This document shows, in pieces, positions 18,393 through 25,925 of a DNA stretch of 40,948 nucleotides. Made by a program: the position numbers and the translations under genes. The stretch comes from an uncultured beta proteobacterium (GTDB lineage Bacteria; Pseudomonadota; Gammaproteobacteria; Burkholderiales; SG8-39), in NCBI GenBank assembly GCA_902826155.1, contig CADEDU010000020.1, positions 52,302 to 93,249 on the forward strand, given 5' to 3'. Numbering within the stretch: position 1 is the stretch's first letter; every line of letters starts with the position of its first letter. The notes below the pieces were generated by a model. The model made no database searches and had not been told where the DNA came from. It worked only from the letters and a program-made list of their open reading frames with translations.

Positions 18393-19979
18393 ATGGCTTC
18401 AAGGGGGGTAGTGGGTCTACGCCGCGTTCGTCGGGGTCAACGCGGCTTCGCTGCAATCGCTGTGCTGACGATGCTGATCGTCACGTCGCTTTACTCGGTG
18501 GCCACCCGACTCAATCTGGCGGCAAGTTCGGCCCCGCATATGCGCGAATCACGCTCGATCGATGTCCTGAATCAGGCCAAGGCTGCGCTCATCGCCTTCG
18601 CCGCCGAAAACGCCAATCGCCCGGGTGGCCTGCCCTGCCCGGATCGCAATGGCGACGGCGAGGCCGAGTTGAACTGCGATCGCCCTGAACAGCGCACCGG
18701 CTGGTATCCGTGGCAGACCCTCAAGACCGGTGATCTGCGCGACGCGTCAGGCAATCGCCTCTGGTACGGCGTCGCCGCAGGATTTCGGAACGACCCCAAC
18801 GTGGCCATCAACAGCCTCACGCCCGGCGAGCTCAGTCTCGTGCGAAGCACTGCTGGCGGGAAGGAGCAGGTTGCAGCCGATCTCGTCGCCGTGGTGATCG
18901 CGCCGGGTGTGCCCCTAGCTGGACAGGAGCGCGCCGGTGCCCACGCCACCCGCATCGATTCATGGCTCGACGGCGAAAACGCGCGTGTGGGCGGGACCGC
19001 CTTCGAGACAGGCTCCACGAGCGCGACGTTCAATGACGTGATCATGGGGCTTTCGCAGGCGGAACTGTTCAGCGTGGTCGATCGCATTGTCGCGACCCGC
19101 ATTCGCCGGGAGATCGCACCGCTGCTGCGCCAACAGGTGTTCGACGCGTGGCAGGCCCTTCCCTACGCTGTTCCATTCAGCGCGCCAAGCCAGTCGAACT
19201 ACCAGGACAGTGCTCGCCTCGATCCGCGTGAAGGTCTGCTCCCTGTCACACGCGATTCCCGCTGGGTGAATTGGGACGTGAGTTCGATCCGGATCGATCG
19301 CGACCCTGGCATCTCGAATGTCGACTGCGGGGCCAGCATCGGTCAAGAAATCCGTTGCGACGTCACGCATGCCGGCGCCAGTTCGATCCGAATCACCGCC
19401 GTCGCCCGCAATGTCGGGCGCGCGCTCGTGCGACCTGTCAGTGCCGCGGATGAGGACTTCGGGCCGAGCCTGCTGATTGGTCGGCAAGTGCTGAACAATC
19501 CGGTCGATGTCGGAGGGAACGCGCAAATCACCGCCAGCGCCACGCTGCCTGGCGCAGGGGGTCGCACCCGGATCACGCTGCGCGCGCCGCGGCCGATCGA
19601 GGTGCTGACCAATCCGAGCATCGCCGTCGCTGCACCCCACTCGTGGTGCGCTAGCAATGAATGGCATCGCGCGCGCTACTCCGCAGTGTCTACGGTTTCC
19701 CTGCGCGGCGGAGCGCGGAGCGGATGCCAAGCGGGGCGTGATCCCGGTCTGTCGCTCCAGGATCGTGACGGCAAGCAGACGCAATCGGCCGCACGCCTGG
19801 TGTTCATGGGTCGTCCCGATTCGAACCGGCAGCGCGCTCAACCACACGCCCTCACGTCGTACCTGGAAGGAGAAAACGCAACGCCGGGGGATGGCATCTT
19901 CCGCGATGGCGTTGCCTCGACTTCGTTCAACGACTCGGTGATCGTGCTTTGCGCGCAAACAAACGGGGGCTGCAAATGA
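18393..19979 (+). CDS. Large GspK/PilX-like prepilin, tip module 2
   Basis: A 528-residue paralogue of the 15591 product. The leader is 18 residues and basic; cleavage would follow Gly18, giving FAAIAVLTMLIVTSLYSVA. Mature position 5 is Ala23, so the conserved Glu is again absent. Shared blocks are LPCPDRNGDG (Asp84-Glu92 calcium-loop-like), PWQTL, LRDASGNRLWYGV, ATFNDVIMGLSQAEL and WHRARYSAV. A GGGGG ribosome-binding site at 18381-18385 precedes the ATG. A 202-base spacer containing a REP-like element and a hairpin (CGACAC/GTGTCG at about 18310) separates it from module 1. It overlaps the next gene by ATGA, as in module 1. Confidence 0.72.
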   Translation: MASRGVVGLRRVRRGQRGFAAIAVLTMLIVTSLYSVATRLNLAASSAPHMRESRSIDVLNQAKAALIAFAAENANRPGGLPCPDRNGDGEAELNCDRPEQRTGWYPWQTLKTGDLRDASGNRLWYGVAAGFRNDPNVAINSLTPGELSLVRSTAGGKEQVAADLVAVVIAPGVPLAGQERAGAHATRIDSWLDGENARVGGTAFETGSTSATFNDVIMGLSQAELFSVVDRIVATRIRREIAPLLRQQVFDAWQALPYAVPFSAPSQSNYQDSARLDPREGLLPVTRDSRWVNWDVSSIRIDRDPGISNVDCGASIGQEIRCDVTHAGASSIRITAVARNVGRALVRPVSAADEDFGPSLLIGRQVLNNPVDVGGNAQITASATLPGAGGRTRITLRAPRPIEVLTNPSIAVAAPHSWCASNEWHRARYSAVSTVSLRGGARSGCQAGRDPGLSLQDRDGKQTQSAARLVFMGRPDSNRQRAQPHALTSYLEGENATPGDGIFRDGVASTSFNDSVIVLCAQTNGGCK

Positions 19980-20770
19980 TCGCGCGCCAGCTCGGATTTG
20001 CTTTGGTGGACGTGAGCATCGCAATGTTGATCGGCAGCACCGTGCTTGGCGGCGTCGTTGGACTCAGCTCGATGCGCATGACTGCAAATCAGGAACGTTC
20101 CGCGCATGTGGCCATCGACGATGCGCGCCAGGCCCTGGTCGGCTACGCACAGATTCACCGCCGGTTGCCGTGTCCGGCCGATCCGCGGCTGCCCAGTACG
20201 CACCCACGCGCCGGACAGGAAGGCGCTCGCCGCGACGGTGCGTGCGAGTTCGGCTACTTCGGCGTACTGCCATGGACGACGCTGGGCTTGCCCGAACTCG
20301 ATGCGTGGGGGTCGCGGCTCACCTATCGCGTGGCCGCCGACTTCGCTGATGGCGCCGACCAGTGTGGCGCGAAGCCGCTTTCGGATGTCACCGACTGCCT
20401 TCGGCTCGCGCAAGCGAGCCCTGGGCACAGCGCGTCCACCAACTCCCTCGTCGTCAGGGAGGATCGCGGCACGGGCAGCTCTGGAACGGAACTCATCGCC
20501 CATGGACTCGCGGCAATCGTCGTATCGCACGGATCGAACGGGCGGTTCGCGTACTCGAACTCGGGCCAGCAGCGCACTGGCACTGGTGGTCGATATGAAG
20601 CGAACAACGCCGACCCGAGATCAGTCACGTTCTATGCCGTCCCTGCGGACCGGAGCCTGGCCAACTGCCGCGACACCAGCAGTCGCACCGATTGCGCACA
20701 CGACGACCTGTTGGGATGGCTGTCGCGCGCGCAGATCACCACGGCGATGGTGCGAGCCGGTCATCAATAG
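19976..20770 (+). CDS. Minor prepilin, tip module 2
   Basis: A 264-residue paralogue of the 17282 product. The leader is only seven residues (MIARQLG), then FALVDVSIAMLIGSTVLGGV; Asp12 stands at the mature position normally held by Glu5. The body keeps RLPCPADP, GVLPWTTLGLPELDAWGSRLTYRV and a Cys-containing DTSSRTDCAHDD end. The frame is open to 19949, but the ATG at 19976 reproduces the four-base ATGA overlap seen in module 1 and leaves a proper leader, so I choose it. A conservative Glu-to-Asp change may alter packing against the preceding subunit's N-terminus. Confidence 0.72.
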   Translation: MIARQLGFALVDVSIAMLIGSTVLGGVVGLSSMRMTANQERSAHVAIDDARQALVGYAQIHRRLPCPADPRLPSTHPRAGQEGARRDGACEFGYFGVLPWTTLGLPELDAWGSRLTYRVAADFADGADQCGAKPLSDVTDCLRLAQASPGHSASTNSLVVREDRGTGSSGTELIAHGLAAIVVSHGSNGRFAYSNSGQQRTGTGGRYEANNADPRSVTFYAVPADRSLANCRDTSSRTDCAHDDLLGWLSRAQITTAMVRAGHQ

Positions 20771-20961
20771 CCCATGGCCCACTAGCGAAGGACGGCTGGA
20801 GTGTGAGATTTTTCGGGCTTGGCGCGTGAAGTAGTTCCCGGCAACGTCGAGATCTTGACGGATAATTCCCTGGCGGATCGCAGGGTCGCCGCGCAGGCGA
20901 CCCAGACCCTACACATTCCATTCGGGCCGCTTGCATCCGTACCGCCCGAGAAATCGCAGGC

Positions 20962-22257
20962 ATGGCAGCGTTATCCGAGTACGTGAATCGTTTGAGAACG
21001 GCGGGCGCCCAACCGGGCGATTCGCCGGACTTGCGATTGAAGAAACAGCTCCTGATGTTCGCGATGGGGCTCATGACCATCGTGCCGGTCATGTGGCTCG
21101 CGCTCTACTGGTTCATGGGTCTGCAGATCTCGACCACGATCACGTTCTGGTACCAGGTGGCCACTGTGCTGGTACTGCTCGTCTACCTGGTCACGCTGAA
21201 TTTCGAAGTGTTTCGCGCGTTGCAGCTCGCGCTGTTTCTGTTCTTCCCGTTCGTGCTGCAGTGGTCGCTCGGCAACTTCATCTCGGCGAGCGGCGTGGTG
21301 CTATGGGGTCTGCTCGCGCCGATCAGCGCGATCCTGTTGTGCGGTCCGCGCGATTCCATCCCCTGGTTCATCGCCTACATCGTGATGATCGCGATGTCGT
21401 CGGTGTTCGACTATCACCTCGCCAACGCCATCACCAAGGGTCCGGTGATCCCGCCGCAGGCGAGCGTCGTGTTCTTCGGCCTGAACTTCGCGCTGATGGG
21501 CTCGATCGTGTACTTCATGCTGCGCTACTCCGCGACCGAGACGCAACGGACGAAAGGGGCGCTGGAGCGGGCCCACAAGGACCTGCAAACCGAACAGGAA
21601 CGGTCCGAGCGACTGCTGCTGAACATCCTGCCCGGCGCCGTCGCTGAACGGCTCAAGCAGGATCAAGGCACGATCGCCGATGGCTTTGCTGATGTGACGG
21701 TCATGTTCGCCGACATCGTGAACTTCACGACGATCGCCGAAGGCATGTCGCCCCAACAGATCTTCGCCATGCTCAATCGCGTGTTCTCGACGTTCGATGC
21801 GCTCGCCGAGAAGCACGGCCTGGAAAAGATCAAGACGATTGGCGACGCCTACATGGTCGCGGGCGGGTTGAACGACGACCCTGAACGCAACTACACCGAG
21901 TCAATCGCCGGCATGGCGATCGAGATGCGCGATTTCGCAGCGAAGAATCTGACCGTGGACGGTCGCCAGCTCCAGTTGCGCATGGGCATCGGCACCGGCC
22001 CGGTCGTGGCCGGCGTCGTGGGTAAGAAGAAATTCATCTACGACTTGTGGGGCGACACGGTGAACATCGCCAGTCGCATTACCGCCGAGGGCGGGCCGGG
22101 CAACATTCAGGTCGATCTGACCACCTATCGACGATTGCGCGAGCGATTCGATTTCGATCCGCCACAGACGGTCTATCTGAAAGGCAAGGGCGACACGGTG
22201 ATCTACCGGCTGCGCGATCCAGGCCCCATGGACAAGAAAACTCAAGCGGCAGCGTAG
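20962..22257 (+). CDS. Membrane-bound class III adenylate cyclase
   Basis: A 431-residue protein with about six hydrophobic helices in residues 30-195, a helical linker rich in Glu/Arg (about 196-235) and a C-terminal class III cyclase domain. Catalytic residues are complete: metal ligands Asp251 (FADIVNFT) and Asp295 (TIGDAYM), adenine-selecting Lys291 and Asp361 (YDLWGD), and transition-state residues Asn368 and Arg372 (TVNIASR). The Lys/Asp pair indicates ATP rather than GTP, so the product should be cAMP. It follows the filament locus in the same direction after 190 bases. Whether it is part of that operon is not shown by the sequence. Confidence 0.9.
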   Translation: MAALSEYVNRLRTAGAQPGDSPDLRLKKQLLMFAMGLMTIVPVMWLALYWFMGLQISTTITFWYQVATVLVLLVYLVTLNFEVFRALQLALFLFFPFVLQWSLGNFISASGVVLWGLLAPISAILLCGPRDSIPWFIAYIVMIAMSSVFDYHLANAITKGPVIPPQASVVFFGLNFALMGSIVYFMLRYSATETQRTKGALERAHKDLQTEQERSERLLLNILPGAVAERLKQDQGTIADGFADVTVMFADIVNFTTIAEGMSPQQIFAMLNRVFSTFDALAEKHGLEKIKTIGDAYMVAGGLNDDPERNYTESIAGMAIEMRDFAAKNLTVDGRQLQLRMGIGTGPVVAGVVGKKKFIYDLWGDTVNIASRITAEGGPGNIQVDLTTYRRLRERFDFDPPQTVYLKGKGDTVIYRLRDPGPMDKKTQAAA

Positions 22258-22364
22258 AGCTCAAGCGAGCAACGCAGATCCAGGGCGAGAAAGTCCTGCG
22301 CGCGGGCGCCGCACCCACGCCACCATGATCCGCACTGGCTACCCCCGGGAAACGCTTCGAACCG

Positions 22365-24134
22365 CTATCCGTCGCGCGGCGCGAGCTCGAAACAGACGTT
22401 TCCCGGTTCGTTGGCGGTGAGCTGCAGGCCGAAGCCGTGCGCCTCTGCCTGCCGATAGATCTGGTACAGCGCTATCCCGTAGCCGGTGTCCGACGGCACC
22501 GGCCCAAGGAACAGGCCCCGAGCGATCTCAGGACGAACCGGCTTGCCGGTGTCGGTCACGCTGAATCGCATTGTCGAGCCGCACTCCAGTCGCACCACGA
22601 CCTGCACGCTGGAATCGATCCGTCGCTTCTCAAGCGCGTTGTTGATCAGATTGTCCGCGGCGCTTTCGAACAGGTCGCGCGGAAGCAGTGCTGTCGTGGA
22701 CTCGATGTTCGCTTCGAAACGCACAGCCGGATGCTGGAACGTTCGCTGCACCTGCTCCCACCAGACATCGGGGCGCATGAAGCGTCCGGTCTCGAGCGTT
22801 GGCCGTTGCAGTTTCTCCATCGTGCGCTGCAGCCGCTGCGTGACGGCGGGCAAGTGTCGGCGCACCATGGCATGGAACGCGGCACTGTCGGAATTCTCCT
22901 GCTCGGCAGCTGAGCACAACACGTTCAGCGACTGGAGAAGATTCTTGACGTCGTGCGTGAGTCGGGCGCCGGTTTCGTGCACTGCCTGGACGTACGACTG
23001 CTCGCGCAATTTCACTTCGCGTTGTTTCGCGATGTAGAACTGCGCCAGCAGATGCCCGAGCACGTTGAAATGCCAGGCCAGCGCGGGACTGGGCCGCCAG
23101 CGGCTGAAGATCCGCAGTTCGAAATCCGCGGATCGGAAATCGATGGAGTGCTCCGTCTTCTGGCCGAACTCGCCGGACTCATCTGGCGTGTGCCACACCC
23201 CACCGGATACCCATTGCAGCTTCGACAAACCCTGTGCGGCTTTGCGCAGAAACTGTTGCGGCTGATTTTCCGATCGCGACAGCTCAGCCAGGAAATGCAG
23301 CCACTGCTCGAGCGGCAGACCTACCGACAAGAGGTAGCGGGAGAAGAAGACCGACAAGCCAGCGAACCCTGCACGCGGATTCCAGAGCAGCCCAAGCGCC
23401 ATGAGCATGGCCCCGAGCGTGAGCACCGAATAGCTTACCGACAGACCGTAATTGATCTGGCCGATCGTCATGAACGCGAAGCTGCCCAGCACCAGTCCGA
23501 CGAGCAGCAAGAAGATCAACATCGAATAGAACAGGTCGACGATTTGCGGTTCGGCCTCGGACGATTCGATCCGCAAGGCGAGCATCACCACAAACAGCGC
23601 CGGCAGCCCCCACATCGCCATCGGCTGCAGAATCGGCTCCAGAAACGTGCTCGACAGCCCGCGCGGCACGATCCAAAGCAGCAACAGGGCGACGAGATAG
23701 GCCAGGACCAGCAGGTAGAACGTGCGGATCCAGCGCTGCTGAAACACGAACACTTTGCCGCCGACAATGCCCGCGAGCATGGCCACCCACAGCGCCAGCA
23801 ACCACCAGTTCAGTCCCAGCAGGATGAGCGCCGCCGCGCCGAAGATCGCTGCCGCAGCGCTGAATCCGAGGCGCAGATTGCCCTGGAGGAACGGCTGCCA
23901 GAGGATGAACATGCCGAAGTGGGCGAGCATGAATCCGCGCGCCCACGGATCGGCCCCGCCGCGCATCGCCGCCAGATGCAGCAGCACGAGCATGAGCACC
24001 GATAATTGCTTGCCGTATCGCGCGGAGAATTGGTCGGTAACGGTAAGGAGGCTGGTCACAGGATGCGGTTTGGCGGGGATGCAAGATCTCGGTGCTGCGT
24101 CGGGGCCGGGATTGAGGTTGTTCTGCGGCACCAA
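22365..24134 (-). CDS. PrsK-like membrane sensor histidine kinase
   Basis: A 589-residue kinase with roughly eight to nine transmembrane helices in the first 290 residues, a middle region (about 290-375) at the place where PrsK proteins have a GAF domain but weakly conserved, and a C-terminal kinase core. The H-box is LTHDVKNLLQSL with His394, the N-box DNLINNALEKR, and glycine boxes VTDTGKP and DTGYGIAL. HDVKN resembles the PrsK H-box. The frame opens at a GTG (24134); another GTG at 24059 is possible, and neither has a clear ribosome-binding site. No regulator adjoins it; the best candidate partner is the sigma-54 regulator at 2690. It converges with the adenylate cyclase gene. Confidence 0.83.
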   Translation of the reverse strand: MVPQNNLNPGPDAAPRSCIPAKPHPVTSLLTVTDQFSARYGKQLSVLMLVLLHLAAMRGGADPWARGFMLAHFGMFILWQPFLQGNLRLGFSAAAAIFGAAALILLGLNWWLLALWVAMLAGIVGGKVFVFQQRWIRTFYLLVLAYLVALLLLWIVPRGLSSTFLEPILQPMAMWGLPALFVVMLALRIESSEAEPQIVDLFYSMLIFLLLVGLVLGSFAFMTIGQINYGLSVSYSVLTLGAMLMALGLLWNPRAGFAGLSVFFSRYLLSVGLPLEQWLHFLAELSRSENQPQQFLRKAAQGLSKLQWVSGGVWHTPDESGEFGQKTEHSIDFRSADFELRIFSRWRPSPALAWHFNVLGHLLAQFYIAKQREVKLREQSYVQAVHETGARLTHDVKNLLQSLNVLCSAAEQENSDSAAFHAMVRRHLPAVTQRLQRTMEKLQRPTLETGRFMRPDVWWEQVQRTFQHPAVRFEANIESTTALLPRDLFESAADNLINNALEKRRIDSSVQVVVRLECGSTMRFSVTDTGKPVRPEIARGLFLGPVPSDTGYGIALYQIYRQAEAHGFGLQLTANEPGNVCFELAPRDG

Positions 24135-24183
24135 GCTGCGTTAAGGCACCTATCGGTTAAGACGCGTACCCGACGACCATATC

Positions 24184-24210
24184 GTACTTGAGGTGCTTGA
24201 CGTACTTGAC
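24184..24210. repeat. Three abutting 9-bp repeats between divergent genes
   Basis: Three direct units, GTACTTGAG, GTGCTTGAC and GTACTTGAC, follow each other without spacing in the 130-base region between the kinase and the permease gene. Repeats of helical-turn-like period in a divergent promoter region suggest a regulator-binding site, but no binding protein can be named. Confidence 0.6.
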
Positions 24211-24234
24211 GATGGCCCCTCAGCCGTCTTCAAT
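24206..24234 (+). promoter_or_regulatory. Candidate sigma-70 promoter for the permease gene
   Basis: TTGACG at 24206-24211, a 17-base spacer and TTCAAT at 24229-24234 form a plausible promoter. Transcription would begin near 24241, shortly before the ATG at 24265. The -35 overlaps the third 9-bp repeat, so a protein bound to the repeats could control it. Confidence 0.35.
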
Positions 24235-24264
24235 CGAGCCGATCTATCGCTCCGGGCCATTCAC

Positions 24265-25029
24265 ATGAGCTTCGTTGCCGCCACCATCCGCTGTACGTTC
24301 ATCGAGGCATTGCGCGGCCGGCTGTTCGTCATTGCACTGATCACGGTGCTGCTCGGACTGGGCGGGGCTTTCTTTCTGGGCGAACTGGCCATCACCGAGA
24401 GCAACGAGCTACGCGTCACGATTGTCGCTGCCCTGCTGCGGCTGAGCGCGGTATTCCTGCTCATCGCCTTCGTGGTCTCGAGCACGACACGCGAGCTGCA
24501 CGATCAACTGGTGTCGCTGGTGATCGCTCAGGCCATTCCGCGATGGCGCTACCTCGTCGGAAAGCTCGGCGGATTCATGTGCGTCGGCGCGTTGCTGGCA
24601 GCGCTGATCGGGCTGCCGCTTGCTTTGTTCGTCTACCCAGAGCGGGCGTTGCTGTGGACAGTCTCGCTGGCGTTCGAGCTCAGCATCGTTGCGACGTTAA
24701 GCCTGTTCTGCTCGCTGACGCTCACACAGTTCGTCGCGGCGTTCGCTGCCGCGAGCGCGTTCTATGTGCTCGCCCGCATGATGGAGGGCATCCAGATCCT
24801 GGTCGGCCCATTGGTCAATCACACCGCGTGGAGTGACCGGCTGATGACCGGGCTGGTGCAGGTGCTCTCGCATCTTATGCCCGGTCTGGCCACATTCACG
24901 CAGGCGGGCTGGCTTGTCGATGCGGCGATTGGCGCGAGCGTTCTCGGACCTATCGTCACGCAGTCGGTCATCTACGTCGCATTGCTCGGTGCCGCGGCGT
25001 TGTTCGACTTCTATCGGCAGAACTTCTAG
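24265..25029 (+). CDS. ABC-2 type exporter permease (orphan, no ATPase beside it)
   Basis: A 254-residue integral membrane protein with about six helices, ABC-2/NosY-like in layout: a first helix after FIEALRGRLFV, a cytoplasmic loop STTRELHDQLVSLVIAQAIPRWRYLVGK between the second and third helices, and a C-terminal helix VIYVALLGAAALF. The frame is open from 24193, but that stretch encodes the 9-bp repeats, so the ATG at 24265 (MSFVAATIRC) is preferred. No ATPase is adjacent; the unpaired ATPase at 1966 is the natural candidate. The next gene starts nine bases downstream and is probably co-expressed. Confidence 0.72.
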   Translation: MSFVAATIRCTFIEALRGRLFVIALITVLLGLGGAFFLGELAITESNELRVTIVAALLRLSAVFLLIAFVVSSTTRELHDQLVSLVIAQAIPRWRYLVGKLGGFMCVGALLAALIGLPLALFVYPERALLWTVSLAFELSIVATLSLFCSLTLTQFVAAFAAASAFYVLARMMEGIQILVGPLVNHTAWSDRLMTGLVQVLSHLMPGLATFTQAGWLVDAAIGASVLGPIVTQSVIYVALLGAAALFDFYRQNF

Positions 25030-25038
25030 CGACACGCG

Positions 25039-25755
25039 ATGACGGAACGCTCAATCAGTGCGGTGCCAAAAACGATCCTGACCATCCTGGTGGCAGCGAC
25101 CGCAGTGCAGTTGGGGTTCGCTTCGCGGTCCGGGCCGCCGCAGGCGCGCGCCGAAGACCTGCCCACCCCGCCGCCGTTGGCAGGGCTCAATGTCGTCGCG
25201 CTTGGGGAATCGAGCGCGCTGGCGCGGGCACTGATGCTGTGGCTGCAGGCGTTCGACTTTCAAGCGGGCAATCCCGTACCGTATCGCGACCTCGACTATG
25301 CGAGGCTGGAAAGCTGGCTCGAGCGTATCGTCGCCTTGGACCCGCGTGCCCAGTACCCCCTTCTTTCGGCGAGCCGGCTGTACGCCGAGGTACCGGACAC
25401 CGCCAAGCAAAGACGCATGCTCGAGTTCATTCACCGGCAGTACCTGCTCGATCCTGAGCATCGTTGGCAGTGGATGGCGCACGCAGTGGTGATCGCGAAG
25501 CACCGGCTGAAGGACCTCGAACTGGCGCGACGCTATGCAGTAGCGCTCCAGCGCAATACCAAGAGCCCCGATGTCCCTCTCTGGGTGAAGCAGATGGAGG
25601 TGTTTATTCTCGAGGACATGAACGAACTGGAAACCGCGCGGATCATGCTGGGGGGCCTGATCGCCAGCGGACAGGTGAAGGACGCGCGCGACCTCGAGCT
25701 ATTGAAGCGTCGGCTCGAGGAACTCGAGACGAGGGTGCAGCGCGGAGAAAAGTAA
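25039..25755 (+). CDS. Unknown anchored helical protein, possibly TPR-like
   Basis: A 238-residue protein I do not recognise. It has one hydrophobic segment near the N-terminus (ILTILVAATAVQLGFA), serving as a signal or anchor, then a Pro-rich piece and a mostly helical body. Helix pairs such as WLERIVALDPRAQYPLLSASRLYAEV and ELARRYAVAL with NELETARIMLGGLIASGQ look like degenerate tetratricopeptide repeats. The end is charged and possibly coiled coil. Nine bases separate it from the permease gene, suggesting a periplasmic or membrane accessory of that exporter or of the pilins encoded next. Confidence 0.6.
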   Translation: MTERSISAVPKTILTILVAATAVQLGFASRSGPPQARAEDLPTPPPLAGLNVVALGESSALARALMLWLQAFDFQAGNPVPYRDLDYARLESWLERIVALDPRAQYPLLSASRLYAEVPDTAKQRRMLEFIHRQYLLDPEHRWQWMAHAVVIAKHRLKDLELARRYAVALQRNTKSPDVPLWVKQMEVFILEDMNELETARIMLGGLIASGQVKDARDLELLKRRLEELETRVQRGEK

Positions 25756-25853
25756 GTGCGCGCTCATGTCCGGTTGTCGACGTTTCGTGCTTTGTTCTCG
25801 TCAGAATTCGTGCGATTTGACACGTGAACCACTCAATCTTCGACAGTCTGGGC

Positions 25854-25869
25854 TGGCATCGATTTTGCA
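25854..25869 (+). promoter_or_regulatory. Sigma-54 promoter of the pilin gene
   Basis: TGGCATCGATTTTGCA matches the -24/-12 consensus closely: TGGCA at -24, TTGCA at -12 and the required ten bases between GG and GC. Transcription would start near 25880, leaving a leader of about 46 bases with a GAGGAG ribosome-binding site at 25913-25918. Upstream lie TGTCGA (25775-25780) and its inverse TCGACA (25840-25845), which could mark an activator site. Confidence 0.75.
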
Positions 25870-25925
25870 GAATAGGAATTCCCTCACGGCGATCCGTGCG
25901 GGAAAAATCGGAGAGGAGAATTGGC

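Noticed and set aside
22953..24005. 350-codon plus-strand open frame opposite the histidine kinase
   Set aside because: Very rich in Gln, Arg, His and Glu, as expected from antisense of hydrophobic membrane codons; the kinase on the other strand has all its motifs.
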